In this document: positions 49,701-57,831 of the stretch, piece by piece
How positions within the stretch are numbered: position 1 is the first letter of the stretch
Layout: every line of letters starts with the position of its first letter
DNA from: CAZMHL01 sp045605445
GTDB taxonomy: Bacteria; Bacillota; Clostridia; RGIG6154
Assembly: GCA_045605445.1 (NCBI GenBank)
Contig: JAZUPZ010000032.1
Span: 1 to 64,000 of the forward strand
Length of the DNA: 64,000 bases
Reading direction: 5' to 3'
Notes under the pieces: generated by a model
What the model was told of the DNA's origin: nothing
Seen by the model: only the letters and a program-made list of their open reading frames with translations
The model's database searches: none
Program-made: the position numbers and the translations under genes

Positions 49701-50753
49701 GTGGATAATTTAGAACTTCTTACAGCGCTTAATTTGCTGGAAAAAGAAAAAGGAATCAGTAAGGCTTATATGATCGAGGCAATTGAAACAGCCCTTGGAA
49801 TTGCATACAAAAAGAGTATGCGCGGAATCAAGGGGGCAGACGTTGTTGTAAAAATGAATCCCGAAACGGCAGACGTTAAGGTTTTCAAACACTGTCCCGT
49901 TGTTGAAAACGGTCTTGGTCAGGAAGGAGAATTCGACCTTGATGAAGCAAAGGAAATCGATCCGGAATATGAAATCGGCGACGTAATTGTTGAAGAAATC
50001 GACCCTAAGCCTTTCTCAAGAATTGCAGCTCAGACTGCAAAACAGGTTGTGCTTCAGAAATTAAGAGAAGCTGAAAGCGAAAAGAAATATTCTGAAGTAA
50101 GCAAAAAGGAAAATACCGTTATAACAGGTATTGTCCGCAGAATTGATAAGAAAAACATTGTTGTTGATATGGGCGAATATGAAGCAATAATTCCGCCTTC
50201 AGAGCAGATTGAAGGAGAAAAAATCAATCCCGGCGACAGAATTAAGCTTTACATTGCAAAGGTTAACAAAACAAACTACGGTGCTGAAATTATTGTTTCA
50301 AGAAGCAACTCGGGTATTGTTAACAAGCTCTTTGAAAACGAGGTTCCTGAAATTCAGGATAAAACCGTTGAAATTAAGGCAATTGCAAGAGAACCCGGTT
50401 CAAGAACCAAAATTGCAGTATACGCCGAAAACCCCAACATTGATCCCGTTGGTTCATGTGTAGGTCAGAAGGGCGCAAGAGTTCAGGCTGTTGTTGATGC
50501 TCTCGGCGGTGAAAAAATTGATATTGTTAAATGGAGCGAGGATCCTGCTGAATTTATCGGCGCGGCTCTCAGCCCTGCAAAGGTTATATCAATGGAAGTA
50601 AACGAAGAAGAAAAAATCTGTAACGTTGTTGTTCCTGCTTTCCAGCTTTCTCTTGCCATTGGTAAGGAAGGTCAGAATGCAAGACTTGCAGCAAGACTTA
50701 CAGGCTGGAAAATAGACATAAAGGCAGAAGAGAATTTCAATCTGGAGTTTTAA
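49701..50753 (+). CDS. nusA: Transcription termination/antitermination factor NusA
   Basis: A 350-aa protein with GTG start and CGGAGG upstream. Domains: N-terminal RNA-polymerase-binding part (1-125), S1 (about 133-200, VITGIVRRIDKKNIVVDMG) and two KH domains (about 215-345, DPVGSCVGQKGARVQAVVDALGGEKIDIVKW and IGKEGQNARLAARLTGWKIDI). No C-terminal acidic repeats, as usual in Firmicutes. Confidence 0.96.
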   Translation: MDNLELLTALNLLEKEKGISKAYMIEAIETALGIAYKKSMRGIKGADVVVKMNPETADVKVFKHCPVVENGLGQEGEFDLDEAKEIDPEYEIGDVIVEEIDPKPFSRIAAQTAKQVVLQKLREAESEKKYSEVSKKENTVITGIVRRIDKKNIVVDMGEYEAIIPPSEQIEGEKINPGDRIKLYIAKVNKTNYGAEIIVSRSNSGIVNKLFENEVPEIQDKTVEIKAIAREPGSRTKIAVYAENPNIDPVGSCVGQKGARVQAVVDALGGEKIDIVKWSEDPAEFIGAALSPAKVISMEVNEEEKICNVVVPAFQLSLAIGKEGQNARLAARLTGWKIDIKAEENFNLEF

Positions 50754-50756
50754 TAA

Positions 50757-51017
50757 ATGAACGATAAAGTAAATTTAAGAATGTGTATATGTTGCAGAGG
50801 GCGCTTTGATAAAAAGCAGCTTTTAAGAGTTGCAAACACAGCCGGCGGAGTGGTTGTTGACAAAACCCACAAAGCGGGCGGGCGTGGAGCTTATGTCTGC
50901 TCATATAAATGTTTTGAAAATTCTCTTAAGAAAAACCTGCTGGACAGAGCAATAAAATGCCCCATTCCTGAAAATATTATAAATGAAATCAAGGAGATGT
51001 GGGATAATGGACAGTAA
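50757..51017 (+). CDS. rnpM: YlxR/RnpM family RNase P modulator
   Basis: An 86-aa protein with RMCICCRGRFDKKQLLRV and KAGGRGAYVCSYKCFENSLKKNLLDRAI, the YlxR (DUF448) pattern. YlxR was shown in Bacillus to bind and modulate RNase P (RnpM). It starts 3 bp after nusA and overlaps the next gene. Confidence 0.94.
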   Translation: MNDKVNLRMCICCRGRFDKKQLLRVANTAGGVVVDKTHKAGGRGAYVCSYKCFENSLKKNLLDRAIKCPIPENIINEIKEMWDNGQ

Positions 51018-51300
51018 GGTTTTAAGAATGATCGGTCTTGCCCAAAGAGCAGGAAAGGTTATTACGGGAACAGAGCTTTGCGAAAAAGCGGTTAAAAGCA
51101 GAAAGGCAAAGCTTGTGATACTTGCAAGGGAAGCAAGCCCTTCAACGGTTAAGATTTTTGAAAATCTGCCTGTTGACATTGTTTTTGTTGAAAGCAGGGA
51201 GCTTCTCGGCAAATATACGGGAAAGAAAAGCCGAACGGTGGCAGTTATAACCGAAGAAGGCTTTGCCCGCATAATTAAAAAGGAAAGTGAGGAAAGCTGA
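51007..51300 (+). CDS. ylxQ: YlxQ family L7Ae-like RNA-binding protein
   Basis: A 97-aa protein starting MDSKVLRMIGLAQRAGKVITGTELCEKAVKS, the L7Ae/L30e fold typical of YlxQ. Start ATG 51007 lies inside rnpM and its AAGGAG site is 10 bp upstream. Binding of K-turn RNA is expected. It overlaps infB by one base. Confidence 0.93.
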   Translation: MDSKVLRMIGLAQRAGKVITGTELCEKAVKSRKAKLVILAREASPSTVKIFENLPVDIVFVESRELLGKYTGKKSRTVAVITEEGFARIIKKESEES

Positions 51301-53561
51301 TGCTGCAGAAAATTAAAGTACATGAAATTGCAAAAGACCTTGGTCTTACCAGCAAGGATATTATAGCGTTGCTTGAAAAACACGGTGTTACCGTTAAAAA
51401 TGCCACAGTTCTTGAAGAAAGAAATCTTGATATAATCTTTGAGGTTCTTTCTCAGAAGTATGATAAAGGCGGAGAAATGGACATTCCAAACAGTAATTTC
51501 GAATACGGAATTATTGAAGAAGAGCCTGTTGTTACTCCTGAACCTCCCAAAAAGGAGAAAAAACCGGAAAACACAGAAGCTCCGAAGCCTAAAAAGGAAA
51601 GAGTTTCCGTTGTTGTCAACACCAAAACCGCAACTGTTGACGTTTCAAGAATTGAAAAGGTTGAACGTATCGAGGAAATGGTTTCCGACAGAATTAAAGA
51701 CAACATGCAGAACAAGCAGAAAATCAAAAAGAATACTCAGAACAGATTTTCAAATAAAAGGGATAAAAGAAAAGACCTTAAGCCGGTTAAGAAAATGGAA
51801 ATCAAGCCCGTTAAGCTTGAGGTTGAAATTCCTGATGCAATCTCAGTAGGCGAGCTTGCGCTCCGTCTTAAAAAGACTGCTGTTGACGTTATCAAAAAGC
51901 TTATGGGACTGGGACAGATGGCTTCTGTTTCCGATGTAATCGATTTTGATACGGCTTATCTTGTTGCCGAAGAATTCGGTGCAATAGTTAAAAAAGAGGT
52001 TATTATTACCGCTGAAGATACTCTTACAATGAATATAGAGGACAAGGAAGAAGACCTTAAGCCAAGATCTCCCGTTGTTTGCGTTATGGGACACGTTGAC
52101 CACGGTAAAACAAGCCTTCTTGACGCAATCAGAAATGCTCACGTTGCTGACGGCGAAGCCGGCGGTATTACTCAGCATATCGGTGCTTACCAGGTTCAGA
52201 TAAACGGCAAAAAGCTTACCTTCCTGGACACTCCCGGCCATGAAGCCTTTACTGCAATGAGAGCAAGAGGTGCTCAGGTTACCGATATTGCAATTCTTGT
52301 TGTTGCTGCAGACGACGGTATTATGCCTCAGACAGTTGAGTCAATCAACCACGCAAAGGCTGCAGGCGTAAGCCTTATTGTTGCAATCAACAAGTGCGAC
52401 AAAGAGGGAGCAAACCCCGACAGAGTTAAGCAGGAGCTTACAGAACATGAGGTTGTTCCGGAAGAATGGGGCGGCGACACAATTTGTGTTGAAGTTTCAG
52501 CAAAAATGGGAACGGGTATTGAAGACCTTCTTGAAATGGTTCTTCTTGTTGCCGATGTTAAAGAGCTTAAGGCTAACCCGGACAGAGAGGCAAGAGGTAC
52601 TGTTATCCTATCAAAGCTTGATAAGGGAAGAGGCCCTGTTGCAACAGTTCTTGTTCAGCACGGTACCCTTAAAATCGGCGATGTAGTTGTTGCCGGTACC
52701 AGCATGGGCAGAATTCGTGCAATGATGGACGAAAAGGGAAGAAAAATCAAGGAAGCAGGACCTTCTGTTCCTGTTGAAATCTTAGGTCTTTCCTCAGTTC
52801 CAAGCGGCGGAGATATGTTCTATGTTGTTGAAGATGAAAGAAAAGCAAGAGAAGTTATCGACGAGAGAATTGCAAAGGTGAAGGAAGAGGCTCAGATGAG
52901 CGTTCAGAAAGCATCCCTTGATTCGCTCTTTGCTCAGATTGAAGAGGGCAAGGTTAAAGACCTTAACATTATTATCAAGGCAGACGTTCAGGGCTCTGTT
53001 GAGGCTGTAAAGCAGTCCCTTGAAAAGCTTTCAAACAACGAGGTAAGAATCAGAACAATTCACGGCGGCGTTGGCGCAATCAACGAATCAGACGTTATGC
53101 TTGCATCTGCTTCAAATGCAATTATCGTAGGCTTTAACGTTCGTCCCGATTCAAATGCGGCATCTTCGGCAGAACAGTCAGACGTTGAAATCAGACTTTA
53201 CAGAGTTATTTATACGGCAATTGAAGAAATTGAAGCCGCAATGAAGGGTATGCTCGAGCCTAAGTTCAAGGAAGTTGTACTCGGCCATGCGGAAATCAGA
53301 CAAACCTTTAAGGTTTCAGGTGTTGGAACAATCGGCGGAAGCCACGTTCTTGACGGTAAAATTACAAGAAACTCAGAGGTTCGTATCGTTCGTGACGGTA
53401 TCGTTGTTCACGAGGGCGTTCTTTCCTCACTTAAGAGATTCAAAGACGACGTTAAGGAAGTTGCAAGCGGCTATGAATGCGGCGTAGGCTTTGAAAACTA
53501 CAACGATATCAAGGAAGGCGACATTGTTGAATCCTTCGTAATGGAAGAAATCAAAGACTAA
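51300..53561 (+). CDS. infB: Translation initiation factor IF-2
   Basis: A 753-aa GTPase. IF2-N domains are near 1-55 and about 180-235 (ISVGELALRLKKTAVDVIKKLMGLG). Between them is a Lys/Glu-rich linker. The G domain has VMGHVDHGKTSLLDAI (G1), LDTPGHEAFTAMRARG (G3) and INKCDKEGANPD (G4); then IF2 domains 2-4 end at FENYNDIKEGDIVESF. It brings fMet-tRNA to the 30S subunit. Confidence 0.97.
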   Translation: MLQKIKVHEIAKDLGLTSKDIIALLEKHGVTVKNATVLEERNLDIIFEVLSQKYDKGGEMDIPNSNFEYGIIEEEPVVTPEPPKKEKKPENTEAPKPKKERVSVVVNTKTATVDVSRIEKVERIEEMVSDRIKDNMQNKQKIKKNTQNRFSNKRDKRKDLKPVKKMEIKPVKLEVEIPDAISVGELALRLKKTAVDVIKKLMGLGQMASVSDVIDFDTAYLVAEEFGAIVKKEVIITAEDTLTMNIEDKEEDLKPRSPVVCVMGHVDHGKTSLLDAIRNAHVADGEAGGITQHIGAYQVQINGKKLTFLDTPGHEAFTAMRARGAQVTDIAILVVAADDGIMPQTVESINHAKAAGVSLIVAINKCDKEGANPDRVKQELTEHEVVPEEWGGDTICVEVSAKMGTGIEDLLEMVLLVADVKELKANPDREARGTVILSKLDKGRGPVATVLVQHGTLKIGDVVVAGTSMGRIRAMMDEKGRKIKEAGPSVPVEILGLSSVPSGGDMFYVVEDERKAREVIDERIAKVKEEAQMSVQKASLDSLFAQIEEGKVKDLNIIIKADVQGSVEAVKQSLEKLSNNEVRIRTIHGGVGAINESDVMLASASNAIIVGFNVRPDSNAASSAEQSDVEIRLYRVIYTAIEEIEAAMKGMLEPKFKEVVLGHAEIRQTFKVSGVGTIGGSHVLDGKITRNSEVRIVRDGIVVHEGVLSSLKRFKDDVKEVASGYECGVGFENYNDIKEGDIVESFVMEEIKD

Positions 53562-53580
53562 ACTTTAAGAGGTAAAACAA

Positions 53581-53946
53581 ATGGCAAAATTCAGACAGCA
53601 AAAAATAGATGAAGAAATGAAAAGGGAATTAAGCACCTTAATTCCCTCTCTCAAAGACCCGAGACTTTCGGGACAGCTTATTTCGGTTACTTCTGTTGTT
53701 GTAACCAAAGACTTGAAATTTGCTAAAATTTATATTTCGGTTTTTGCCGACAAGGAAAAGGGCGCAGAAGTAATCAAAGGCCTTACCAGCTCGGCAGGAT
53801 TCTTAAGACGCGAGGTAGGTATTAGAATGGGACTTCGTTATACTCCCGAGCTTACCTTTGTTCTTGACGATTCCATTGCCTACGGCGCACACATAAATAA
53901 GGTAATAAACGAACTTAATATTAAAGGTGAAGACGAGGATGAATAA
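53581..53946 (+). CDS. rbfA: Ribosome-binding factor A
   Basis: A 121-aa KH-like protein: FRQQKIDEEMKRELSTLIPSLKDPRL, VTKDLKFAKIYISVF, LRREVGIRMGLRYTPELTFVLDDSIAYGAHINKVINEL. It binds 16S rRNA during 30S maturation. AAGAGG precedes the start; it overlaps nrnA by 8 bp. Confidence 0.96.
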   Translation: MAKFRQQKIDEEMKRELSTLIPSLKDPRLSGQLISVTSVVVTKDLKFAKIYISVFADKEKGAEVIKGLTSSAGFLRREVGIRMGLRYTPELTFVLDDSIAYGAHINKVINELNIKGEDEDE

Positions 53947-54889
53947 AGCATTTGAAAAAATAATTTCGGCAGAAAATGTGGCTCTTTTTACTCACATTAC
54001 TCCCGACGGCGATGCTCTCGGAAGTGTTTTTGCTATGTGCCTTGCGCTGAAAAAAAGCGGAAAAAATGCAAAAGTATTTATAAATGAGGAACTCCCCAAA
54101 AGGCTGGAGTTTCTCACTGCTTATTTCAGGGAAGAATATTATACCGCATTTGAGAATGATAATTTCGACCTTTATCTTGCTCTCGACTGCGGCGACGAAA
54201 GACGACTTGGCATATATCAGGATGCTTTTATGAGCGCTGAAAATACCGTAAGCATTGACCATCACGCAACAAACTCAATGTTTGGAAAAGAAAACTATGT
54301 GGTTGCAGGTGCCTGCTCGGCAGGAGAGCTGGTTTTTGAATTTGTAAAGGAAAGCGAAATCGGCTTTGATGCTGATATTGCCAATCTTCTTTACACCTCC
54401 ATTGCATCTGATACGGGTTGCTTTAAATATGAGTCAACCGGGCAGACTGCTCATATTTATGCGGCAGAGCTTATTGGCTGTGGTGCTGAGTTCGCAAAAA
54501 TAAACAAGCTTCTGTTTGATACGGAATATAAGGAAGAGCTGAAGCTCAAAGGCTTCGCTATGGATAATATGGAATATTTCTCAGAGGGGAAGGTTGCAAT
54601 AGTTGTTATAACTCAGGAAACCCTTAAAAAGCTTGGCGCAAGCTATGAGGATACGGAAATTCTTTCGCCTATTCCCCGATCGGTTCAGGGGGTTGAAATA
54701 GGAATTGTTCTTAAGGAATGGCAGGGAAAAATAAAGGCAAGCATCAGAACAAACAGCTATGCCGATGCAACTGCCCTTGCTGAAAAGTTCGGAGGCGGAG
54801 GCCATGTGAGAGCTGCGGGAGCGGTTCTTGAAGGAGATATTTTTAAGGCAAGGGACATTCTTGCTGAGGAAGCCGGCAAGCTGGTGTGA
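53939..54889 (+). CDS. nrnA: Bifunctional oligoribonuclease/PAP phosphatase NrnA (DHH family)
   Basis: A 316-aa DHH/DHHA1 phosphoesterase. ATG 53939 overlaps rbfA; an in-frame GTG at 53927 is possible. Motifs: LFTHITPDGDALGSVFA (motif I), ALDCGDERRLG (II), SIDHHATNSMFG (DHH, III), and the C-terminal FGGGGHVRAAGAVLEG of DHHA1. It degrades short RNAs and 3'-phosphoadenosine-5'-phosphate. The rbfA-nrnA-truB order is standard. Confidence 0.94.
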   Translation: MNKAFEKIISAENVALFTHITPDGDALGSVFAMCLALKKSGKNAKVFINEELPKRLEFLTAYFREEYYTAFENDNFDLYLALDCGDERRLGIYQDAFMSAENTVSIDHHATNSMFGKENYVVAGACSAGELVFEFVKESEIGFDADIANLLYTSIASDTGCFKYESTGQTAHIYAAELIGCGAEFAKINKLLFDTEYKEELKLKGFAMDNMEYFSEGKVAIVVITQETLKKLGASYEDTEILSPIPRSVQGVEIGIVLKEWQGKIKASIRTNSYADATALAEKFGGGGHVRAAGAVLEGDIFKARDILAEEAGKLV

Positions 54890-54902
54890 AAAGGAGAAGG
54901 TT

Positions 54903-55610
54903 TTGACAGGCGTAGTTAATATAAACAAGCCAATCGGCAGAAGCTCGCATTTTGCCGTGGCAGTTATAAGACGAATAACAAAAATCAAAAAAGTAGGTCA
55001 TACGGGAACTCTTGACCCGCTGGCAACGGGAGTTCTGCCAATCTGCATAGGAAGAGAGGCAACAAAGCTGTCTCAGCTTATTATGGATTCCGACAAGGAG
55101 TACAAAGCGGTTTTAAAGCTTGGCATTTCAACCACAACTCAGGACAGTGAGGGCGAAATTACAAGCCAAAGAGAGGTTTTTGCTTCAAAGGAGGAAATTG
55201 AAAAGGCAATAAAATCCTTTGTGGGCGAAATTGAACAGATTCCGCCAATGTATTCTGCCATAAAGATAAACGGCAAAAAGCTTTACGAGCTTGCGAGAAA
55301 AGGCGTAGAGGTAGAAAGAAAGTCAAGAGTTGTTACAATAAAGTATATCAATGTTTTAAATATTGATATGCAGGAAAAAGAAGCAGAAATAGTTATAGGC
55401 TGTACAAAAGGAACTTATATAAGAACCCTTTGTAACGATATCGGAGAAAAGCTGGGCTGCGGCGGATTTATGAAAAGTCTTATAAGAACCAAATGCGGCG
55501 GCTTTGATATTGAAAACAGCATAACTTTAGAGGAATTTGAGGAGCTTTTCAATCAGGGAAAAGCAGAAAAGGTTATAGTTCCGCCGGAGGTTATTAAGGA
55601 GAGAGAATGA
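54903..55610 (+). CDS. truB: tRNA pseudouridine(55) synthase TruB
   Basis: A 235-aa protein. TTG 54903 has AAGGAGAAGG just upstream; a longer frame starting inside nrnA is rejected. The start TGVVNINKPIGRSSH and the active-site region KKVGHTGTLDPLATGVLPICIGREATKLSQ (catalytic Asp) are diagnostic, as is IPPMYSAIKINGKKLYELARKG. The product is shorter than average (about 300 aa) because the C-terminal PUA-like part is missing or reduced, as in some Firmicutes. Confidence 0.95.
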   Translation: MTGVVNINKPIGRSSHFAVAVIRRITKIKKVGHTGTLDPLATGVLPICIGREATKLSQLIMDSDKEYKAVLKLGISTTTQDSEGEITSQREVFASKEEIEKAIKSFVGEIEQIPPMYSAIKINGKKLYELARKGVEVERKSRVVTIKYINVLNIDMQEKEAEIVIGCTKGTYIRTLCNDIGEKLGCGGFMKSLIRTKCGGFDIENSITLEEFEELFNQGKAEKVIVPPEVIKERE

Positions 55611-56506
55611 TTACAATAATTTTACCTGGCGACAGTCCTGCAGGTAATACCATTGCGGTTCTCGGAGACTTCGACGGCGTTCACAGAGCCCACAGAAGTC
55701 TTATTGAAAAAGCGGTTGCACTTGCAAAGGAGAAAAATTTAAAATCCCTGGTTTATACTTTTGAAAAAAGCAAGAAAAGGGATTTACTGTTAACCTCAAA
55801 CGAGGAAAAAAAGAAAATATTTGAAGAGCTGGGCGTTGACATTCTTGCCTTTCAGAGAGTTACTCCGGAGTTTTTTAAAACCTCGCCGGAGGAGTTTGCA
55901 AAGGAAGTTGTTGCGGGCAAGCTTAAGGCTTCTTATGTTATTATCGGCGAAAATTACACCTTCGGTAAAAACGGGGCGGGAACAAGCGCAGATATGAAAA
56001 GGCTTTTAAAGGAATACGGCGTAGAATGTGAAATTTCCGAGCTTGTTCAGATGGACAGCAGGGTTATTTCCAGCACAGGAGTAAGGAACTTCCTTAAAAA
56101 TGGCGACATAAAAGGGGCAAACAGCTTTCTGGGAAGAAGATTTTCCTTAAGCGGAAAGGTTATTCACGGAAACCGCATAGGTAACACCATCGGCTTTCCG
56201 ACTGTTAATATTAAGCCTCAGGAAAACGAAATGCTTCCCGAATATGGTGTTTATGCGGTTTTTGTAACTCTCGACGGAAAGGTTTATCCCGGGATTGCAA
56301 ATGTTGGAATAAAACCAACTGTAGGAGGCAAAATCCCTCTTGTTGAAACAAATATTTTCGGAATTGAAGGGGATTTTTACGGAAAAACAATCTGTGTGGA
56401 ATTTGAAGGCTTTATAAGAAAAGAAAAGAAATTTTCAGAGCTTTCTGAGCTTAAAAAGCAGATTGAGGATGACAAAATAAAGGCAAAAGAGATACTTAAA
56501 ATATAA
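55607..56506 (+). CDS. ribF: Bifunctional riboflavin kinase/FAD synthetase
   Basis: A 299-aa protein overlapping truB by 4 bp. The FAD synthetase half has VLGDFDGVHRAHRSLIEKA, VIIGENYTFGKNGAG and ISSTGVRNFLKNGDI. The riboflavin kinase half (about 175-299) has GKVIHGNRIGNTIGFPTVNI, YGVYAVFV and NVGIKPTVGG. VLGDFDGVHRAH has D-G-V where GNFDGVH(R/K)GH is common. It supplies FMN and FAD. Confidence 0.95.
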   Translation: MITIILPGDSPAGNTIAVLGDFDGVHRAHRSLIEKAVALAKEKNLKSLVYTFEKSKKRDLLLTSNEEKKKIFEELGVDILAFQRVTPEFFKTSPEEFAKEVVAGKLKASYVIIGENYTFGKNGAGTSADMKRLLKEYGVECEISELVQMDSRVISSTGVRNFLKNGDIKGANSFLGRRFSLSGKVIHGNRIGNTIGFPTVNIKPQENEMLPEYGVYAVFVTLDGKVYPGIANVGIKPTVGGKIPLVETNIFGIEGDFYGKTICVEFEGFIRKEKKFSELSELKKQIEDDKIKAKEILKI

Positions 56507-56517
56507 AAAAGATTTAT

Positions 56518-56574
56518 TTCCGCAGTGAAAAGGTGAATAATTATACACCGTAAACTGCGGAATTTTCATTTTTT
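56518..56574 (+). terminator. Terminator of the rimP-ribF operon
   Basis: TTCCGCAGT pairs with ACTGCGGAA, with GGTG..CACC inside the loop, followed by TTTTCATTTTTT. Confidence 0.72.
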
Positions 56575-56826
56575 AAAACCGGGAAAAGAGGAAAAATGAC
56601 AAAATATTCGCATTCGGTCAAAAAAATGTCCCTAAAAATCAAAAAAAAGCACCTTTTTTCTTTAAAATTTACAATTTGTTTATATTTTGTTTATATGCAG
56701 GGGTTATACTTTAAATGTAGTCAGAAATGACTTAACCATGCTATATCTTTTTTATATATTCATCCCTATCTTTTTTTGCCTGCTTTTAGTAAAAAGCAGG
56801 TCTTTTTTTGTCTGAAAAATATCATA
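56575..56826 (+). other. AT-rich gap with a terminator; possible small RNA
   Basis: No coding frame is supported. TATACT at 56705-56710 could be a -10 for a short transcript ending at the hairpin CCTGCTTTT-AGTA-AAAAGCAGG plus TTTTTTT (56779-56809). No good -35 is visible, so a small RNA of about 95 nt is only a possibility. Confidence 0.3.
56779..56809 (+). terminator. Orphan rho-independent terminator
   Basis: GCCTGCTTTTAGTAAAAAGCAGGT followed by CTTTTTTT. It is 270 bp past ribF and beyond that operon's own terminator. Confidence 0.75.
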
Positions 56827-56827
56827 C

Positions 56828-56874
56828 AATAACAAAGGACAATTTCATTATTGGAATTGTCCTTTGTTATTGTT
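56828..56874. terminator. Terminator of the AraC gene (bidirectional)
   Basis: AATAACAAAGGACAATT pairs perfectly with AATTGTCCTTTGTTATT over a 10-nt loop. Confidence 0.82.
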
Positions 56875-56879
56875 TATAA

Positions 56880-57689
56880 TTATCCCCATATTTCCTGTCG
56901 GTCATGCCCGGGAGTTGTATTAAAAAATTTTTTATAATGTTCAATGAAAAAAGAAGTGTTGTTATATCCGCAGGCAGAAGCAATTTCATTTACGGACATA
57001 TTTGTATTAAGTAAAAGATTACGGGCATTATTTAGTCGCTGAGTAATAATGTATGCATTGGGAGAAAAACCGAAATGCTTTTTGAAAAGTCTGCACAGGT
57101 AACTTTTGTCAAGGTTTACAGCACGTGCAAGCTCATCTAAAGAAATATTTTCGCAATAGTGTTTGTTTATGTACTTTATAGCTTTGTCAGCAGGTGTGTA
57201 CATAATTTTTTTGTCTTCAAATTTCAGGCGGCAAACATCTGCACCTATAAGACAGAGAATTTCATTTGCCAGAAGAAGGGAAGCTTCACAGTTTAAATCA
57301 GGCTGCTCTGACAAGGAAGAAAACAGTTCCATCAATTCGCCCGAATGGAATGGGTGAAAGGTCGGAGGGATTGAGTTGATTAAAGGATTATTGCAATCTT
57401 CTTCCATAATTGTTGGGAAATTTCTACTGTAGTTATCTAACGGAGTTTTTTTTGAAAAATCAATAGTCATAATATAGCAGTTGTAATCGCCGAAGCTGTA
57501 TACCTCCTGCCCCGGACGTCTGAAACAGATGTATCCGTTCCCCGTAACATACTTTTTCCCGTCTATGTAGAAAATTCTGTCGCCTTTTATATAATAATCA
57601 AGCTCGTAGTTGTGTACGGTTCTTTTTATTACAGTATTTGCTGACGGGGCTATAAAACGTTTGCACTCAAGAATATTAAAGTCAAGCAT
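56880..57689 (-). CDS. AraC-family transcriptional regulator
   Basis: A 269-aa protein. The N-terminal half is a cupin-like sensor (TVHNYELDYYIKGDRIFYIDGKKYVTGNGYICFRRPGQ). The C-terminal 100 residues hold two helix-turn-helix motifs: ISLDELARAVNLDKSYLCRLFKKHFGFSPNAYI and MSVNEIASACGYNNTSFFIEHYKKFFNTTPG. It is divergent from the sugar operon 142 bp away, so it probably senses a sugar and activates that operon (inference). Confidence 0.92.
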   Translation of the reverse strand: MLDFNILECKRFIAPSANTVIKRTVHNYELDYYIKGDRIFYIDGKKYVTGNGYICFRRPGQEVYSFGDYNCYIMTIDFSKKTPLDNYSRNFPTIMEEDCNNPLINSIPPTFHPFHSGELMELFSSLSEQPDLNCEASLLLANEILCLIGADVCRLKFEDKKIMYTPADKAIKYINKHYCENISLDELARAVNLDKSYLCRLFKKHFGFSPNAYIITQRLNNARNLLLNTNMSVNEIASACGYNNTSFFIEHYKKFFNTTPGHDRQEIWG

Positions 57690-57831
57690 GGAAAATCACC
57701 TCAGTATGATAATATTACAAATAGCCCATAAAGTCAATATAATTGTATAAAAAGTCGAAATAATTGGTTTTGCAATGGTAAAAAATCTGATAAAATTATA
57801 TTAAATTACAAATACAGAAAGGTGATAAATT
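57690..57831. promoter_or_regulatory. Divergent control region of the AraC / sugar operon
   Basis: AT-rich sequence with TTGCAA (57770-57775) and TAAAAT (57791-57796) at a short 15-bp spacing. That weak promoter would suit activation by the AraC protein. GAAAGGTG (57817-57824) is the ribosome site of the first operon gene. Confidence 0.4.
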
